DNA of 64,000 nt from Acanthopleura granulata (GCA_016165875.1 JABBOT010000082.1:4701168-4765167), one strand, 5' to 3'; counted from the stretch's first letter, positions 11,941-24,409 are shown. A program made the numbers and translations. The notes: generated by a model not told the origin, from the sequence alone.

Positions 11941-13080
11941 GACGTCATCGATGATTAAATTGAAGATACAGCGAAAACTCTAAGTGGTAGAGGAATGGGG
12001 TTTGGACCATTGGATTTCTTGTCATAAAGTGCTGCAGAAGAGCCTATTTTGGTCGCACTTTGATGATTTCTAGATAGAGTTTGCTCTTTTTGTCAATGAT
12101 TTCTTTCATTGCCACAAGCTACAACGTTCTGCAGTGCAGCTGTGTGTAATGTGTAGAAATAAAAATATCAATTGCTGTGATCCACATTCCTCTGTGTATT
12201 TTATCTTGTTGGATAACTGATGCAATATCAACTCTTTATGATAGGTCAAGTAAACTGTCTCGGTAAAGTAGTTACATAGAAATGGAATAAAACCTTGCTC
12301 CTATATATACATATAGTAAGGTCCCAGAGTGTTTGTATATGTAAAAGAGAGGGTAAGTTCTGCCGTCGGACCTCTAGTGGGCATTTCAATTCTGATGGAC
12401 ACAACGAAGGTATTAATTGATGTATATTAATGCTAGCGTGCAGCATTTGTTGAAATGTTACAAATGTTACTGATTTGAGGCTGTCGGAAGGCACGGGATT
12501 GTGACGTCATCCATCTTTCAATTAGAGATACACCTAAATGACTGAGTCGGAGAGCAAAGGGGAATACACCATTCGATTTCTCGTCATAAATTGCAAGAGA
12601 ATATTTTTTTTTTTATATCCTTTTGATGAATTGTAGCTGAGGTGCCTTTTTTTCTTGATTGACTTTGGTGATCGCCAGAAGGTGAAAGTTGGTGTATTTC
12701 ATCTGTGTGTAATGTAGATAAAGAGGCATGGCATTTGCTGTGGTCCACGTACGGCTGTATGTATGATCTACTCAGATAACTCATAGCATCTGAACTCTTT
12801 CGACAAGGGCAAATGAGCTGTCGTCGTAATGTTTCTACTTTCAATTCCAACGAAAGCTAACTGGTATGTGTATGTATAATAAGATCTCATAGCATTCATA
12901 TATGGGAATAATAGAATTAATTATTCAATCGGTCTTCCTCAGTTGGGCATTTTAAAGCTTAACCACATGAGTAAGGCATCAAGGGATGTAAATTTCCGCA
13001 AGCATTGCTCGCGTGATGAAAAAATGAGAAATTTCCATCGGTATCTAAGGAGTTTAGGCTGTTGCCATGCACGCTATTAT
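11941..13080 (+). repeat. Unit 11, 1,140 bp
   Basis: Half B starts at 12503 and again carries the 11-bp deletion, so the strict alternation of the preceding dimers ends here. It has an 11-T tract at 12604-12614 and the CATCTG core variant. Confidence 0.93.
12286..12358 (+). promoter_or_regulatory. AATAAA - TATATATA - GTAAGT cluster (half A, representative)
   Basis: AATAAA at 12286-12291 resembles a polyadenylation signal. CTATATATAC at 12301-12310 resembles a TATA box. GGGTAAGT at 12351-12358 fits a 5' splice donor. TATA and GTAAGT are kept in nearly all units; AATAAA is lost in several (GAAGAAAACC or GAATGAAACC). A possible acceptor, ATCGCCAG, lies about 320 bp downstream. Such motifs arise easily in AT-rich DNA. 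Confidence 0.3.
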
Positions 13081-14233
13081 GACGTCATCGATGATTAAAT
13101 TGAAGATACAGCGAAAACTCTAAGTGGTATAGGAATGGGGTTTGGACCATTGGATTTCTTGTCATAAAGTGCTGTAGAAGAGCCTATTTTGGTCGCACTT
13201 TGAAGAATTCTAGATAGAGTTTGCTCTTTTTGTCAATGATTTCTTTCATTGCCACAAGCTACAACGTTCGGCAGTGCAGCTGCGTGTAATGTGTAGAAAT
13301 AAAAATATCAATTGCTGTGATCCACATTCCTCTGTGTAATTTAACCTGTTGGATAACTGATGCAATATCAAGTCTTTTGGATCGCTTAAGTAAACTGTCT
13401 CGGTAAAGTAGTTACATAGAAATGGAATAAAACCTGGCTCCTATATATACATATAGTAAGATTTCACAGTGTTTGTAAATGTAAAACAGAGGGTAAGTTC
13501 TGACGTCGGACCTCAAGTGGGCATTTCAATTCTGATGGACACAACGAAGGTATTAATTGATGTATATTAATGCTAGGGTGCAGCATTTGTTGAAATGTTA
13601 CAAATTTCGTATGGTTTCTACCGATTTGAGGCTGCTGGCAGGCACGGGATTGTGACGTCATCCATCTTTCAATTTGAGATACCTTTAAATTACTGGGTCG
13701 GAGAACAGAGGGTATTGCACCATTCGATTTCTCGTGATAAATTGCATCGGAATAATGCTTTTTTATGGCCTTTTGATGAATTGTAACTGGGGTGGCCTTT
13801 TTTTTCCTTGATTGACTTTGGTGATCGCCAGAATATGAAAGTTGGTGTATTTCAGCTGTGTGTAATGTAGAGAAATAGGAATGGCATTTGCTGTGGTCCA
13901 CGTACCGCTGTATATATGATCTACTCAGATAACTCATAGCATTTGATGTCTGTGGACAAGGGCAAATGAGCTGTTGTCGTAATATTTCTACTTTCAATTC
14001 GAACGAAAGGTAACTGGTATATGTATGTATAATAAGATCTCATAGCATTTATATATGTTAATAATGGAATTAGTTATTCAATCGGTCTTCCTAAGTTGGC
14101 CATATTAAATTTTAGCAACATGAGGAAGGCATCAAGGGATGAAAATTACCGCTAGCATTGAGCACGTGTTGAAAAAATGAGAAATTTCCATCGGTATCTA
14201 AGGAGTTTAGGCTGTTGCCATGCACCTGATTAT
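13081..14233 (+). repeat. Unit 12, 1,153 bp
   Basis: Half B starts at 13654. Its minus strand is open for 177 codons (13464-13997), the longest open frame in the window. The frame is closed in most sister units, so I do not call it a gene. Confidence 0.93.
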
Positions 14234-15384
14234 GACGTCATCGATGATTAAATTGAAGATACAGCTAAAACTCCAAGTGGTAGAGGAATGGGGTTTGGAC
14301 CATTGGATTTCTTGTCATAAAGTGCTGCAGAAGAGCCTACTTTGTTCGCCCTTTGATGAATTCTAGATAGAGTTGCTCTTTTTGTGACTGATTTCTCTGA
14401 TTGCCACAAGCTACAACGTTCTGCAGTGCAGCTGTGTGTAATGTGTAGAAATAAGAATATCAATTGCTGTGATCCACATTCCTCTGTGTATTTTATCTTG
14501 TTATATAACTGATGCAATATCTACTCTTTTGGATAGGTCAAGTAAACTGTCTCGGTAAAGTAGTTACATAGAAATGGAATAAAACCTGGATCCTATATAT
14601 ACATATAATAAGTTCTGACAGTCTTTGTATATGTAAAACAGAGGGTAAGTTCTGCCGTCGGACCTCAAGTGGGGATTTCAATTCTGATGGCCACAACGTA
14701 GGTATTAAATAATGTATATTAATGCTAGGGTGCAGGATTGGTTGAAATGTTACAAATTTCGTTTGGTTTCTACCGATTTGAGGCTATTGGCAGGCACGGG
14801 ATTGTGACGTCATCCATCTTTCAATTTGAGATACAGGTAAATTACTGGGTCTGAGAACAAAGACTACTGCACCTTTCGATTTCTCTTTAGAAATTGCATC
14901 GGAATAGCCCTTTTTTATGGCCTTTTGATGAATTGTAACTGGGGTGGCTTTTTTTTCCTTGATTGACTTTGGTGATCGCCAGAATATGAAAGTTGCTGTA
15001 TTTCAACTGTGGGTAATGTAGAGAAATAGGAATGGCATTTGCTGTGGTCCACGTACCGCTGTATGTATAATCTACTCAGATAACTCATAGCATTTGAAGT
15101 CTGTGGACAAGGGCAAGTCAGCTGTCGTCGTATTGTTTCTCCTTTCAATTCGAAGGAAATCTAACTGGTATGTGTATGTATAACAAGATGTCATAGCATT
15201 TATATATGGGAATAATAGAATTAGTTATTCAATCGATCTACCTCAGTTGGCCATATTAAATTTTAGCCACATGAGGAAGGCATCAAGGGATGAAAATTAC
15301 CGCAAGCATTGAGCACGTGTTGAAAAAATGAGAAATTTCCCTCGGTATCTAAGGAGTTTAGTCTGTTGCCATGCATGCTATTAT
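14234..15384 (+). repeat. Unit 13, 1,151 bp, relative of unit 7
   Basis: Half B starts at 14806. From about 14572 it closely matches unit 7 at an offset of about 6,870 bp (six units), sharing the TTTCTCTTTAGAAATTGC variant. Confidence 0.93.
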
Positions 15385-15722
15385 GACGTCATCGATGATT
15401 AAAATGAAGATACAGCTAAAACTCTAAGTGGTAGAGGAATGGGTTTTGGACCATTGGATTCCTTGTCATAAAGTGCTGCAGAAGAGACTATTTTGGTGGA
15501 CATTTGATGAATTCTAGATAGAGTTTGCTCTTTTTGTCAATGATTTCTCTGATTGCCACAAGCTACAACGTTCTGCAGTGCAGCTGTGTGTAATGTGTAG
15601 AAATAAGAATATCAATTGCTGTGATCCACATTCCTCTGTGTATTTTATCTTGTTGGATAACTGATGCGATATCAACTGTTTTGGATAGATCAAGTAAACT
15701 GTCTCGCTAAAGTGGTTACATA
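14572..15722 (+). repeat. One-unit block repeated six units away, copy 2
   Basis: It differs from copy 1 by few point changes and a 1-bp indel near 14705. Its length is about one full unit, which fits transfer by conversion or unequal exchange of a single register. Confidence 0.8.
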
Positions 15723-15744
15723 GAAATGGAATGAAACCTGACTC

Positions 15745-15762
15745 CTATATATATATATATTA
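15745..15762 (+). repeat. Expanded TA run in the TATA block
   Basis: The usual CTATATATACATATAG is here an uninterrupted TA run of about 17 bases. A shorter expansion is present at 19195-19208 in the related unit 17. Confidence 0.85.
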
Positions 15763-16449
15763 AGGACTGACAGTCTTTGTATATGTAAAACAGAGGGTAA
15801 GTTCTGCCGTCGGATCTGAAGTGGACATTTGAATTTTGATGGACACAACGAATCATTAATTGATGCATATTAAGGGTAGCGTGCAGCATTTGTTGAAATG
15901 TTACAAATTTCGTTTGGTTTCTAAAGATTTGAGGTTGTTGGCAGGCACGGGATTGTGACGTCATCCATCTTTCGATTTGAAATACAATTAAATTACTGAG
16001 TCGGGGAGGAAAGGGTATTACACCATTCGATTTCTCGTCATAAATTGAATGAGAATAGATTTTTTTATGGCCTTTTGATGAAATGTAGCTTGGGTGGCTT
16101 TTTTTTCTTGATTGAGTTTATTGATCGCCAGAAGGTGAAAGTTGGTGTTTTTCAGCTGTGTGTAATGTAGAGAACTAGGAATGGCATTTGCTGTGGTCCA
16201 CGTACCGCTGTATGCATGATCTACACAGATAACAAATACCATATGAACTCTTTCGACAAGGCCAAGTGAGCTGTCGCCGTAATGTTTCTACTTTCAATTC
16301 AAACGAAAGCTAACTGGTATGTGTATGTATAATAAGATCTCATAGCATTTATATATGGGAATAATAGAATTAGTTATTAAGTCGGCCTTCCTCAGTCATG
16401 CATTTTAAAGCTTAGCCACATGAGGAAGACATCAAGGGATGCAAATTAC

Positions 16450-16466
16450 CGCAAGCATTGCTTGCG
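16450..16466. repeat. Perfect 17-bp inverted repeat in the GCTTGCGC leader (representative)
   Basis: CGCAAGCA-T-TGCTTGCG has 8-bp arms around one central base. It is present in the leader of units 15, 18, 22, 28, 30, 35, 43, 44, 45, 47, 50, 53 and 56; unit 41 keeps a 15-bp version. The older leader CGCAAGCATTGCTCGCG has one mismatched pair, and the GGTCTCGTG leader has lost the symmetry. Confidence 0.75.
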
Positions 16467-16533
16467 CGTTGAAAAAATGAGACATTTCCCTCGGTATCTA
16501 AGGAGATTAGGCTGTTGCCATGCACGGGATTAT

Positions 16534-17684
16534 GACGTCATCGATGATTAAATTGAAGATACAGCTAAAACTCTAAGTGGTAGAGGAATGGGGTTTGGAA
16601 GATTGGATTTCTTGTCATAAAGTGCTGCAGAAGAGCCTATTTTGGTCGACCTTTGATGAATTCTAGATACAGTCTGCTCCTTTTGTGCCTGATTTCTCTG
16701 ATTGCCACAAACTACAACGTTCTGCAATGCAGCTGTGTGTAATGTGTAGAAATAAGAATATCAATTGCTGTGATCCACATTCCGCTGTGTATTTTATCTT
16801 GTTGGATAACTGATGCAATATCAACTCTTTATGATAGGTCAATTAAACTGTCTCGGTAAAGTAGTTACATAGAAGTGGAATAAAACCTGGCTCCTATATA
16901 TACATATAGTAAGGTCTCACAGTGTTTGTATATGTAAAACAGAGGATAAGTTCTGCCGTTGGCCCTCAAGTGGGGATTTAAATTCTGATGGCCACAACGA
17001 AGGTATTAATTGATGTATATTAGGGCTAGCGTGCAGCATTTGTTGAAATGTTACAAATTTCCTATGGTTTCTACAGATTTGAGGCTATTGGCAGGCACAG
17101 GATTGTGACGTCATCCATCTTTCAATTTGATATACACTAAAATTACTGGGTCGGAGAACAAAGGGTATTGCACCATTCGATTTCTCCGGATAAATTTCAT
17201 CGGAATAGCCCTTTTTTATGGCCTTTTGATGAATTGTAACTGGGGTGGCTTTTTTTTCCTAATTGACTTTGGTGATCGCCAGAATATGAAAGTTGGTGTA
17301 TTTCAGCTGTGTGTAATGTAGAGAAATAGGAATGGCATTTGCTGTGGTCCACGTACCGCTGTATATATGATCTACTCAGATAACTCATAGCATTTGAACT
17401 TTTTCGACAAGGGCAAGTGAGCTGTCGTCGTAATATTTCTACTTTCAATTCCAACGAAAGCTAACTGGTATGTGTATGTATAATAAGATCTCATAGCATT
17501 TATATATGTTAATAATAGAATTAGTTACTCAATCGATCTACCTCAGTTGGCCATATTAAATTTTAGCCACATGAGGAAATCTTCAATGGATGAAAATTAC
17601 CGCAAGCATTGAGCACGTGTTGAAAAAATGAGAAATTTCCCTCGGTATCTAAGGAGTTTAGGCTGTTGCCATGCACGGGATTAT
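16534..17684 (+). repeat. Unit 15, 1,151 bp
   Basis: Half B starts at 17107. It follows the first GCTTGCGCG leader, which contains a perfect 17-bp palindrome at 16450-16466. Half A has GATTGGATTT and TAGATACAGTCTGC. Confidence 0.93.
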
Positions 17685-18833
17685 GACGTCATCGATGATT
17701 AAAATGAAGATACAGCTAAAACTCCAAGTGGTAGAGGAATGGGGTTTGGGCCATTGGATTTCTTGTCATAAAGTGCTGCAGAAGAGCCTACTTTGGTCGA
17801 CCTTTGATGATTTCTAGATAGAGTTGTTCTTTTGTGACTGATTTCTTTGATTGCCACAAGCTACAACGTTCTGCAGTGCAGCTCTGTGTAATGTGTAGAA
17901 ATAAAAATATCGATTGCTGTGATCCACATTCCTCTGTGTATTTTATCTTGTTGGATAACTGATGCAATATCAACTCTTTTGGATAGGTCAAGTAAACTGT
18001 CTCGCTAAAGTAGTTACATAGCAATGGAATAAAACCTGGCTCCTATATATACATATAGTAAGCTCTCTCAGTGTTTGTATATGTAAAACAGAGGGTAAGC
18101 TCTTCCGTTGGCCCTCAAGTGGGGATTTCAATTCTGCTGGGCACAACGAAGGTATTAATTGATGTATATTAGGGCTAGCGTGCAGCATTTGTTGAAATGT
18201 TACAAATTTCGTTTGGTTTCTACCGATTTGACGCTATTGGCAGGCACAGGATTGTGACGTCATCCATCTTTCAATTTGATATACACTAAAATTACTGGGT
18301 CGGAGAACAAAGGGTATTGCACCATTCGACTTCTCGTAATAAATTGCATCGGAATAACCCTTTTTTATGGCCTTTTGATGAATTGTAACTGGGGTGGCTT
18401 TTTTTTTTTTAATTGACTTTGGTGATCGCCAGAATATGAAAGTTGGTGTCTTTCAGCTGTGTGTAATGTAGAGAAATGGGAATGGCATTTGCTGTGGTCC
18501 ACGTACCGCTGTATGTATGATCTACTCAGATAACTCATAGCATTTGAAGTCTGTGGACAAGGGCAAATGAGCTGTCGTCGTAATGTTTCTACTTTCAATT
18601 CCAACGAAAGCTGGCTGATATGTGTATGTATAATAAGATCTCCTAGCAGTGATATATGGGGATAATAGAATTAGTTTTTCAATCGGTCTTCCTCAGTTTG
18701 GCATTTGAAAGCTTAGCCACATGAGGAAGGCATCAAGGGGTACAAATTACCGCAAGGATTGGTCTCGCGTTGAAAAATGAGACATTTCCCTCGGTATCTA
18801 AGGAGTTTAGGCTGTTGCCATGCACGCTATTAT
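17685..18833 (+). repeat. Unit 16, 1,149 bp
   Basis: Half B starts at 18256. The leader is GAGCACGTG. The second T-tract is a 12-T run at 18409-18420. Confidence 0.93.
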
Positions 18834-19982
18834 GACGTCATCGATGATTAAATTGAAGATACAGCTAAAACTCTAAGTGGTAGAGGAATGGGGTTTGGAC
18901 CATTGGATTCCTTGTCAAAAAGTGCTGCAGAAGAGACTATTTTGGTGGACATTTGATGAATTCTAGATAGAGTCTGCTCTTTTTGTCAATGATTTCTCTA
19001 ATTGCCACAAGCTACAACGTTCTGCAGTGCAGCTGTGTGTAATGTGTAGAAATAAGAATATCAATTGCTGTGATCCACATTCCTCTGTGTATTTTATCTT
19101 GTTGAATAACTGATGCGATATCAACTGTTTTGGATAGATCAAGTAAACTGTCTCGTTAAAGTGGTTACATAGAAATGGAATGAAACCTGACTCCTATATA
19201 TATATATAGTAAGGTTTGACAACCTTTGTATATGTAAAACAGAGGGTAAGTTCTGCCGTCGGATCTGAAGTGGACATTTCAATTTTGATGGACACAACGA
19301 ATCATTAATTGATGTATATTTAAGGTAGCGTGCAGCATTTGTTGAAATGTTACAAATTTCGTTTGGTTTCTACCGATTTGAGGTTGTTGGCAGGCACGGG
19401 ATTGTGACGTCATCCATCTTTCCATTTGAAATACAATTAAATTACTGAGTCGGGGAGGAAAGGGTATTACACCATTCGATTTCTCGTCATAAATTGAATG
19501 AGAATAGATTTTTTTATGGCCTTTTGATGAAATGTAGCTTGGGTGGCTTTTTTTTCTTGATTGAGTTTATTGATCGCCAGAAGGTTAAAGTTGGTGTTTT
19601 TCAGCTGTGTGTAATGTAGAGAAATAGGAATGGCATTTGCTGTGGTCCACGTACCGCTGTATGTATGATCTACTCAGATAACAAATACCATATGAACTCT
19701 TTCGACAAGGCCAAGTGAGCTGTCGCCGTAATGTTTCTACTTTCAATTCGAACGAAAGCTAACTGGTATGTGTATGTATAATAAGATCTCATAGCATTTA
19801 TATATGGGAATAATAGAATTAGTTATTAAGTCGGTCTTCCTCAGTCATGTATTTTAAAGCTTAGCCACATGAGGAAGGCATCAAGGGATGCAAATTACCG
19901 CAAGCATTGCTTGCGCATTGAAAAAATGAGACATTTCCCTCGGTATCTAAGGAGATTAGGCCGTTGCCATGCACGGGATTAT
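18834..19982 (+). repeat. Unit 17, 1,149 bp, relative of unit 14
   Basis: Half B starts at 19406. It matches unit 14 at an offset of about 3,449 bp (three units) and also has a lengthened TA run at 19195-19208. Confidence 0.93.
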
Positions 19983-20470
19983 GACGTCATCGATGATTAA
20001 ATTGAAGATACAGATAAAACTCTAAGTGGTAGAGGAATGGGGTTTGGAAGATTGGATTTCTTGTCATAAAGTGCTGCAGAAGAGCCTATTTTGATCGACC
20101 TTTGATGAATTCTAGATACAGTCTGCTCTTTTTGTGCCTGATTTCTCTGATTGCCACAAGCTACAACGTTCTGCAATGCAGCTGTGTGTAATGTGTAGAA
20201 ATAAGAATATCAATTGCTGTGATCCACATTCCGCTGTGTATTTTATCTTGTTGGATAACTGATGCAATATCAACTCTTTATGATAGGTCAAATCAACTGT
20301 CTCGGTAAAGTAGTTACTTAGAAGTGGAATAAAACCTGGCTCCTATATATACATATAGTAAGGTCTCACAGTGTTTGTATATGTAAAACAGAGGGTAAGT
20401 TCTGCCTTTGGCCCTGAGAAATTTCCCTCGGAATCTAAGGAGTTTAGGCTGTTGCCATACACGGAAATAT
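19983..20470 (+). repeat. Truncated unit 18, 488 bp, half B deleted
   Basis: Half A runs normally to CTGCCTTTGGCCCT and then jumps at 20415/20416 to GAGAAATTTCCCTCGG, the last part of the leader before the next half A. About 660 bp (all of half B plus part of the linker) is missing. The next half A therefore follows directly. Confidence 0.95.
20404..20428 (+). other. Deletion junction A/A, first copy
   Basis: The left side (CTTTGGCCCT) normally continues CAAGTGG. The right side (GAGAAATTTCC) is normally preceded by AAAAAAT. At most one base (T) is shared at the join, so it looks like end joining rather than unequal crossing over between homologous positions. Confidence 0.92.
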
Positions 20471-21621
20471 GACGTCATCGATGATTAAATTGAAGATACA
20501 GCGAAAACTCTAAGTGGTAGAGGAATGGGGTTTGGACCATTGGATTTCTTGTCATAAAGTGCTGCAGAACAGCCTATTTTGGTCGACCTTTGATGAATTC
20601 TAGATAGAGTTGCTCTTTTTGTGACTGATTTCTCTGATTACCACAAGCTACAACGTTCTGCAGTGCAGCTGTGTGTAATGTGTAGAAATAAGAATATCAA
20701 TTGCTGTGATCCACATTCCTCTGTGTATTTTATCTTGTTGCATAACTGATGCAATATCTACTCTTTTGGATAGGTCAAGTAAACTGTCTCGTTAAAGTAG
20801 TTACATAGAAGTGGAATAAAACCTGGCTCCTATAAATACATATAGTAAGGTCTAACAGTGTTTGTATATGTAAAACAGAGGGTAAGTTCTGGCGTCGGAC
20901 CTGAAGTGAGCATTTCAATTCTGATGGCCACAACGAAGGTAATAATTAATGTATATTAAAGCTAGCGTGCAGCATTTGTTGAAATGTTACAAATTTCGTT
21001 TGGTTTCTACCGATAATAGGCTGTTGGCAAGCACGGGATTGTGACGTCATCCATCTTTCAATTTGAGATACAGGTAAATGACTGGGTCGGAGAACAAATT
21101 GTATTGCACCATTCGATTTCTCCTGATAAATTGGATCGGAATAGCCCTTTTTTATGGCCTTTTGATGAATTGTAACTGGGGTGGCATTTTTTTCCTTGAT
21201 TGACTTTGGTGATAGCCAGAATATGAAAGTTGTTGTATTTCAGCTGTGTGTAATCTAGAGAAATAAAAGTGGCATTTGCTGTGGTCCACGTACCGCCGTA
21301 TGTATCATCTACTCAGATAACTCATAGCATTTGAAGTCTGTGGACAAGGGCAAGTGAGCTGTCGTCGTAATGTTTCTACTTTCAATTCGAAGGAAAGCTA
21401 ACTGGTATGTGTATGTATAATAAGATCTCATAGCATTTATATATGTTAATAATAGAATTAGTTATTCATTCGATCTTCCTCAGTTGGCCATATTAAATTT
21501 TAGCCACATGAGGAAGGCATCAAGGGATGAAAATTACCGAAAGCATTGATCTCGACTTGAAGAAATGAGAAATTTCCCTCAGTATCTAAGGAGTTTAGGC
21601 TGTTGCCATGCACGCTATTAT
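20471..21621 (+). repeat. Unit 19, 1,151 bp
   Basis: Half B starts at 21043. It lies directly after the deletion, and its half A begins with ACGGAAATATGACGTCA. Confidence 0.93.
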
Positions 21622-22772
21622 GACGTCATCGATGATTAAATTGACGATACAGCTAAAACTCTAAGTGGTAGAGGAATGGGGTTTGGACCATTGGATGTCT
21701 TGTCATAAAGTGCTGCAGAAGAGCCTACTTTGGTCGACCTTTGATGAATTCTAGATAGAGTTGCTCTTTTTGTGACTGATTTCTCTGATTGCCACAAGCT
21801 ACAACGTTCTGCAGTGCAGCTGTGTGTAATGTGTAGAAATAAGAATATCAATTGCTGTGATCCACATTCCTCTGTGTATTTTATCTTGTTGGATAACTAA
21901 TGCAATATCTACTCTTTTGGATAGGTCAAGTCAACTGTCTCGGTAAAGTAGTTACATAGAAATGGAATAAAACCTGGCTCCTATATATACATATAGTAAG
22001 GTTTCACAGTGTTTGTATATGTAAAACAGAGGGTAAGTTCTTCCGTTGGCCCTCAAGAGGGGATTTCAATTCTGATGGCCACAACGAAGGTATTAATTGA
22101 TGTATATTAATGCTATGGTGCAGCATTTGTTGAAATGTTACAAATTTCGTTTGGTTTCTACCGATTTGAGGTTGTTGGCAGGCACGGGATTGTGACGTCA
22201 TCCATCTTTCAATTTGAGATACAGGTAAATTACTGGTTCGGAGAACAAAGACTCTTGCACCTTCCGATTTCTCTTTAGAAATTGCATCGGAATAGCCCTT
22301 TTTTATGGCCTTTTGATGAATTGTAACTGGGATGGCTTTTTTTTCCTTGATTGACTTTGGTGATCGCCAGAATATGAAAGTTGCTGTATTTCAACTGTGG
22401 GTAATGTAGAGAAATAGGAATGGCATTTGCTGTGGTCCACGTACACCTGTATGTATGATCTACTCAGATAACTCATAGCATTTGAAGTCTGTGGACAATG
22501 GCAAGTGAGCTGTCGTCGTAATGTTTCTACTTTCAATTCGAAGGAAATCTACCTGGTATGTGTATGTATAATAAGATGTCATAGCATTTATATATGGGAA
22601 TAATAGAATTAGTTATTCAATCGATCTACCTCAGTTGGCCATATTAAATTTTAGCCACATGAGGAAGGCATCAAGGGATGAAAATTACCGCTAGCATTGA
22701 GCACGTGTTGAAAAAATGAGAAATTTCCCTCAGTATCTAAGGAGTTTAGTCTGTTGCCATCCACGCTATTAT
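21622..22772 (+). repeat. Unit 20, 1,151 bp
   Basis: Half B starts at 22194 and carries a derivative of the unit 7/13 variant (AAAGACTCTTGCACC, TTTCTCTTTAG). Its leader reads GATCTCGACTTG. Confidence 0.93.
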
Positions 22773-23921
22773 GACGTCACCGATGATTAAATTGAAGATA
22801 CAGCTAAAACTCTAAGTGGTAGAGGAATGGGTTTTGGGCCATTGGATTCTTTGTCATAAACTGCTGCAGAAGAGCCCATTTTGGTCGCCCTTTCATCAAT
22901 TCTAGATACAGTCTGCTCTTTTTGTGACTGATTTCTCTGATTGCCACAAGCTACAACGTTCTGCAGTGCAGCTGTGTGTAATGTGTAGAAATAAGAATAT
23001 CAATTGCTGTGATCCACATTCCTCTGTGTATTTTATCCTGTTGGATAACTGATGCGATATCAACTGTTTTGGATAGATCAAGTAAACTGTCTCGTTAAAG
23101 TGGTTACATAGAAATGGAATGGAACCTGACTCCTATATATACATATAGTAAGGTCTCACAGTCTTTGTATATGTAAAACAGAGGGTAAGTTCTGCCGTCG
23201 GATCTGAAGTGGACATTTCAATTTTGATGGACACAACGAATCACTAATTGATGTATATTTAAGGTAGCGTGCAGCATTTGTTGAAATGTTACAAATTTCG
23301 TTTGGTTTCTACCGATTTGAGGTTGTTGGCAGGCACGGGATTGTGACGTCATCCATCTTTCGATTTGAAATACAATTAAATTACTGAGTCGGGGAGGTAA
23401 GGGTATTACACCATTCGATTTCTCGTCATAAATTGAATGAGAATAGATTTTTTTATGTAATTTTGATGAAATGTAGCTTGGGTGGCTTTTTTTTCTTGAT
23501 TGAGTTTATTGATCGCCAGAAGGTTAAAGTTGGTGTTTTTCAGCTGTGTGTAATGTAGAGAAATAGGAATGGCATTTACTGTGGTCCACGTACCGCTGTA
23601 TGTATGATCTACTCAGATAACAAATACCATATGAACTCTTTCGACAAGGCCAAGTGAGCTGTCGTCGTAATGTTTCTACTTTCAATTCGAACGAAAGCTA
23701 ACTGGTATGTGTATGTATAATAAGATCTCATAGCATTTATATATGGGAATAATAGAATTAGTTATTAAGTCGGTCTTCCTCAGTCATGCATTTTAAAGCT
23801 TAGCCACATGAGGAAGACATCAAGGGATGCAAATTACCGCAAGCATTGCTTGCGCGTTGAAAAAATGAGACATTTCCCTCGGTATCTAAGGAGATTAGGC
23901 TGTTGCCAGGCACGGGATTAT
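22773..23921 (+). repeat. Unit 21, 1,149 bp
   Basis: Half B starts at 23345. The half-A palindrome TGACGTCA is intact but followed by CCGATG, so the second palindrome (ClaI site) is lost. Confidence 0.93.
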
Positions 23922-24409
23922 GACGTCATCGATGATTAAATTGAAGATACAGCTAAAACTCTAAGTGGTAGAGGAATGGGGTTTGGAAGATTGGATTTCT
24001 TGTCATAAAGTGCTGCAGAAGAGCCTATTTTGGTCGACCTTTGATGAATTCTAGATACAGTCTAATCTTTTTGTGACTGATTTCTCTGATTGCCACAAGC
24101 TACAACGTTCTGCAATGCAACTGTGTGTAATGTGTAGAAATAAGAATATCAATTGCTGTGATCCACATTCCGCTGTGTATTTTATCTTGTTGGATAACTG
24201 ATGCAATATCAACTCTTTATGATAGGTCAAGTCAACTGTCTCGGTAAAGTAGTTACATAGAAGTGGAATAAAACCTGGCTCCTATATATACATATAGTAA
24301 GGTCTCACAGTGTTTGTATATGTAAAACAGAGGGTAAGTTCTGCCTTTGGCCCTGAGAAATTTCCCTCGGAATCTAAGGAGTTTAGGCTGTTGCCATACA
24401 CGGAAATAT
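23922..24409 (+). repeat. Truncated unit 22, 488 bp, half B deleted
   Basis: It has the same deletion junction as unit 18, here at 24354/24355, exactly 3,939 bp further on. The flanks match the first copy with few changes, so the two truncated units share descent. Confidence 0.95.
24343..24367 (+). other. Deletion junction A/A, second copy
   Basis: The bases on both sides are identical to those at 20404-20428. Unit 26 at about 28280 has the same left-side signature (CTTTGGCCCTC) with half B still present, and so represents the undeleted form. Confidence 0.92.

Larger units (their letters stand above)
15385..16533 (+). repeat. Unit 14, 1,149 bp
   Basis: Half B starts at 15957. The TATA block of half A has expanded to a longer TA run at 15745-15762. 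Half B belongs to a type with GAAATACAATTAAATTACTG and TTTATTGATCGCC. Confidence 0.93.
19231..20490 (+). repeat. Block with shared half-B deletion, copy 1 of 3,939-bp period
   Basis: It matches 23170-24429 at an offset of 3,939 bp with a small number of point changes (for example GGGGAGGAAAGG versus GGGGAGGTAAGG). It spans the tail of unit 17, all of truncated unit 18 and the start of unit 19. Confidence 0.85.

Noticed and set aside
13464..13997. 177-codon open frame on the minus strand, and the many shorter relatives (60-111 codons) in other half-B copies
   Set aside because: It lies wholly within the satellite unit. Related frames start and stop at different places in different units and are broken by non-triplet indels. 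At the shared CAGCTGTGTGTAATGT core, halves A and B are read in different frames. No known domain is visible.
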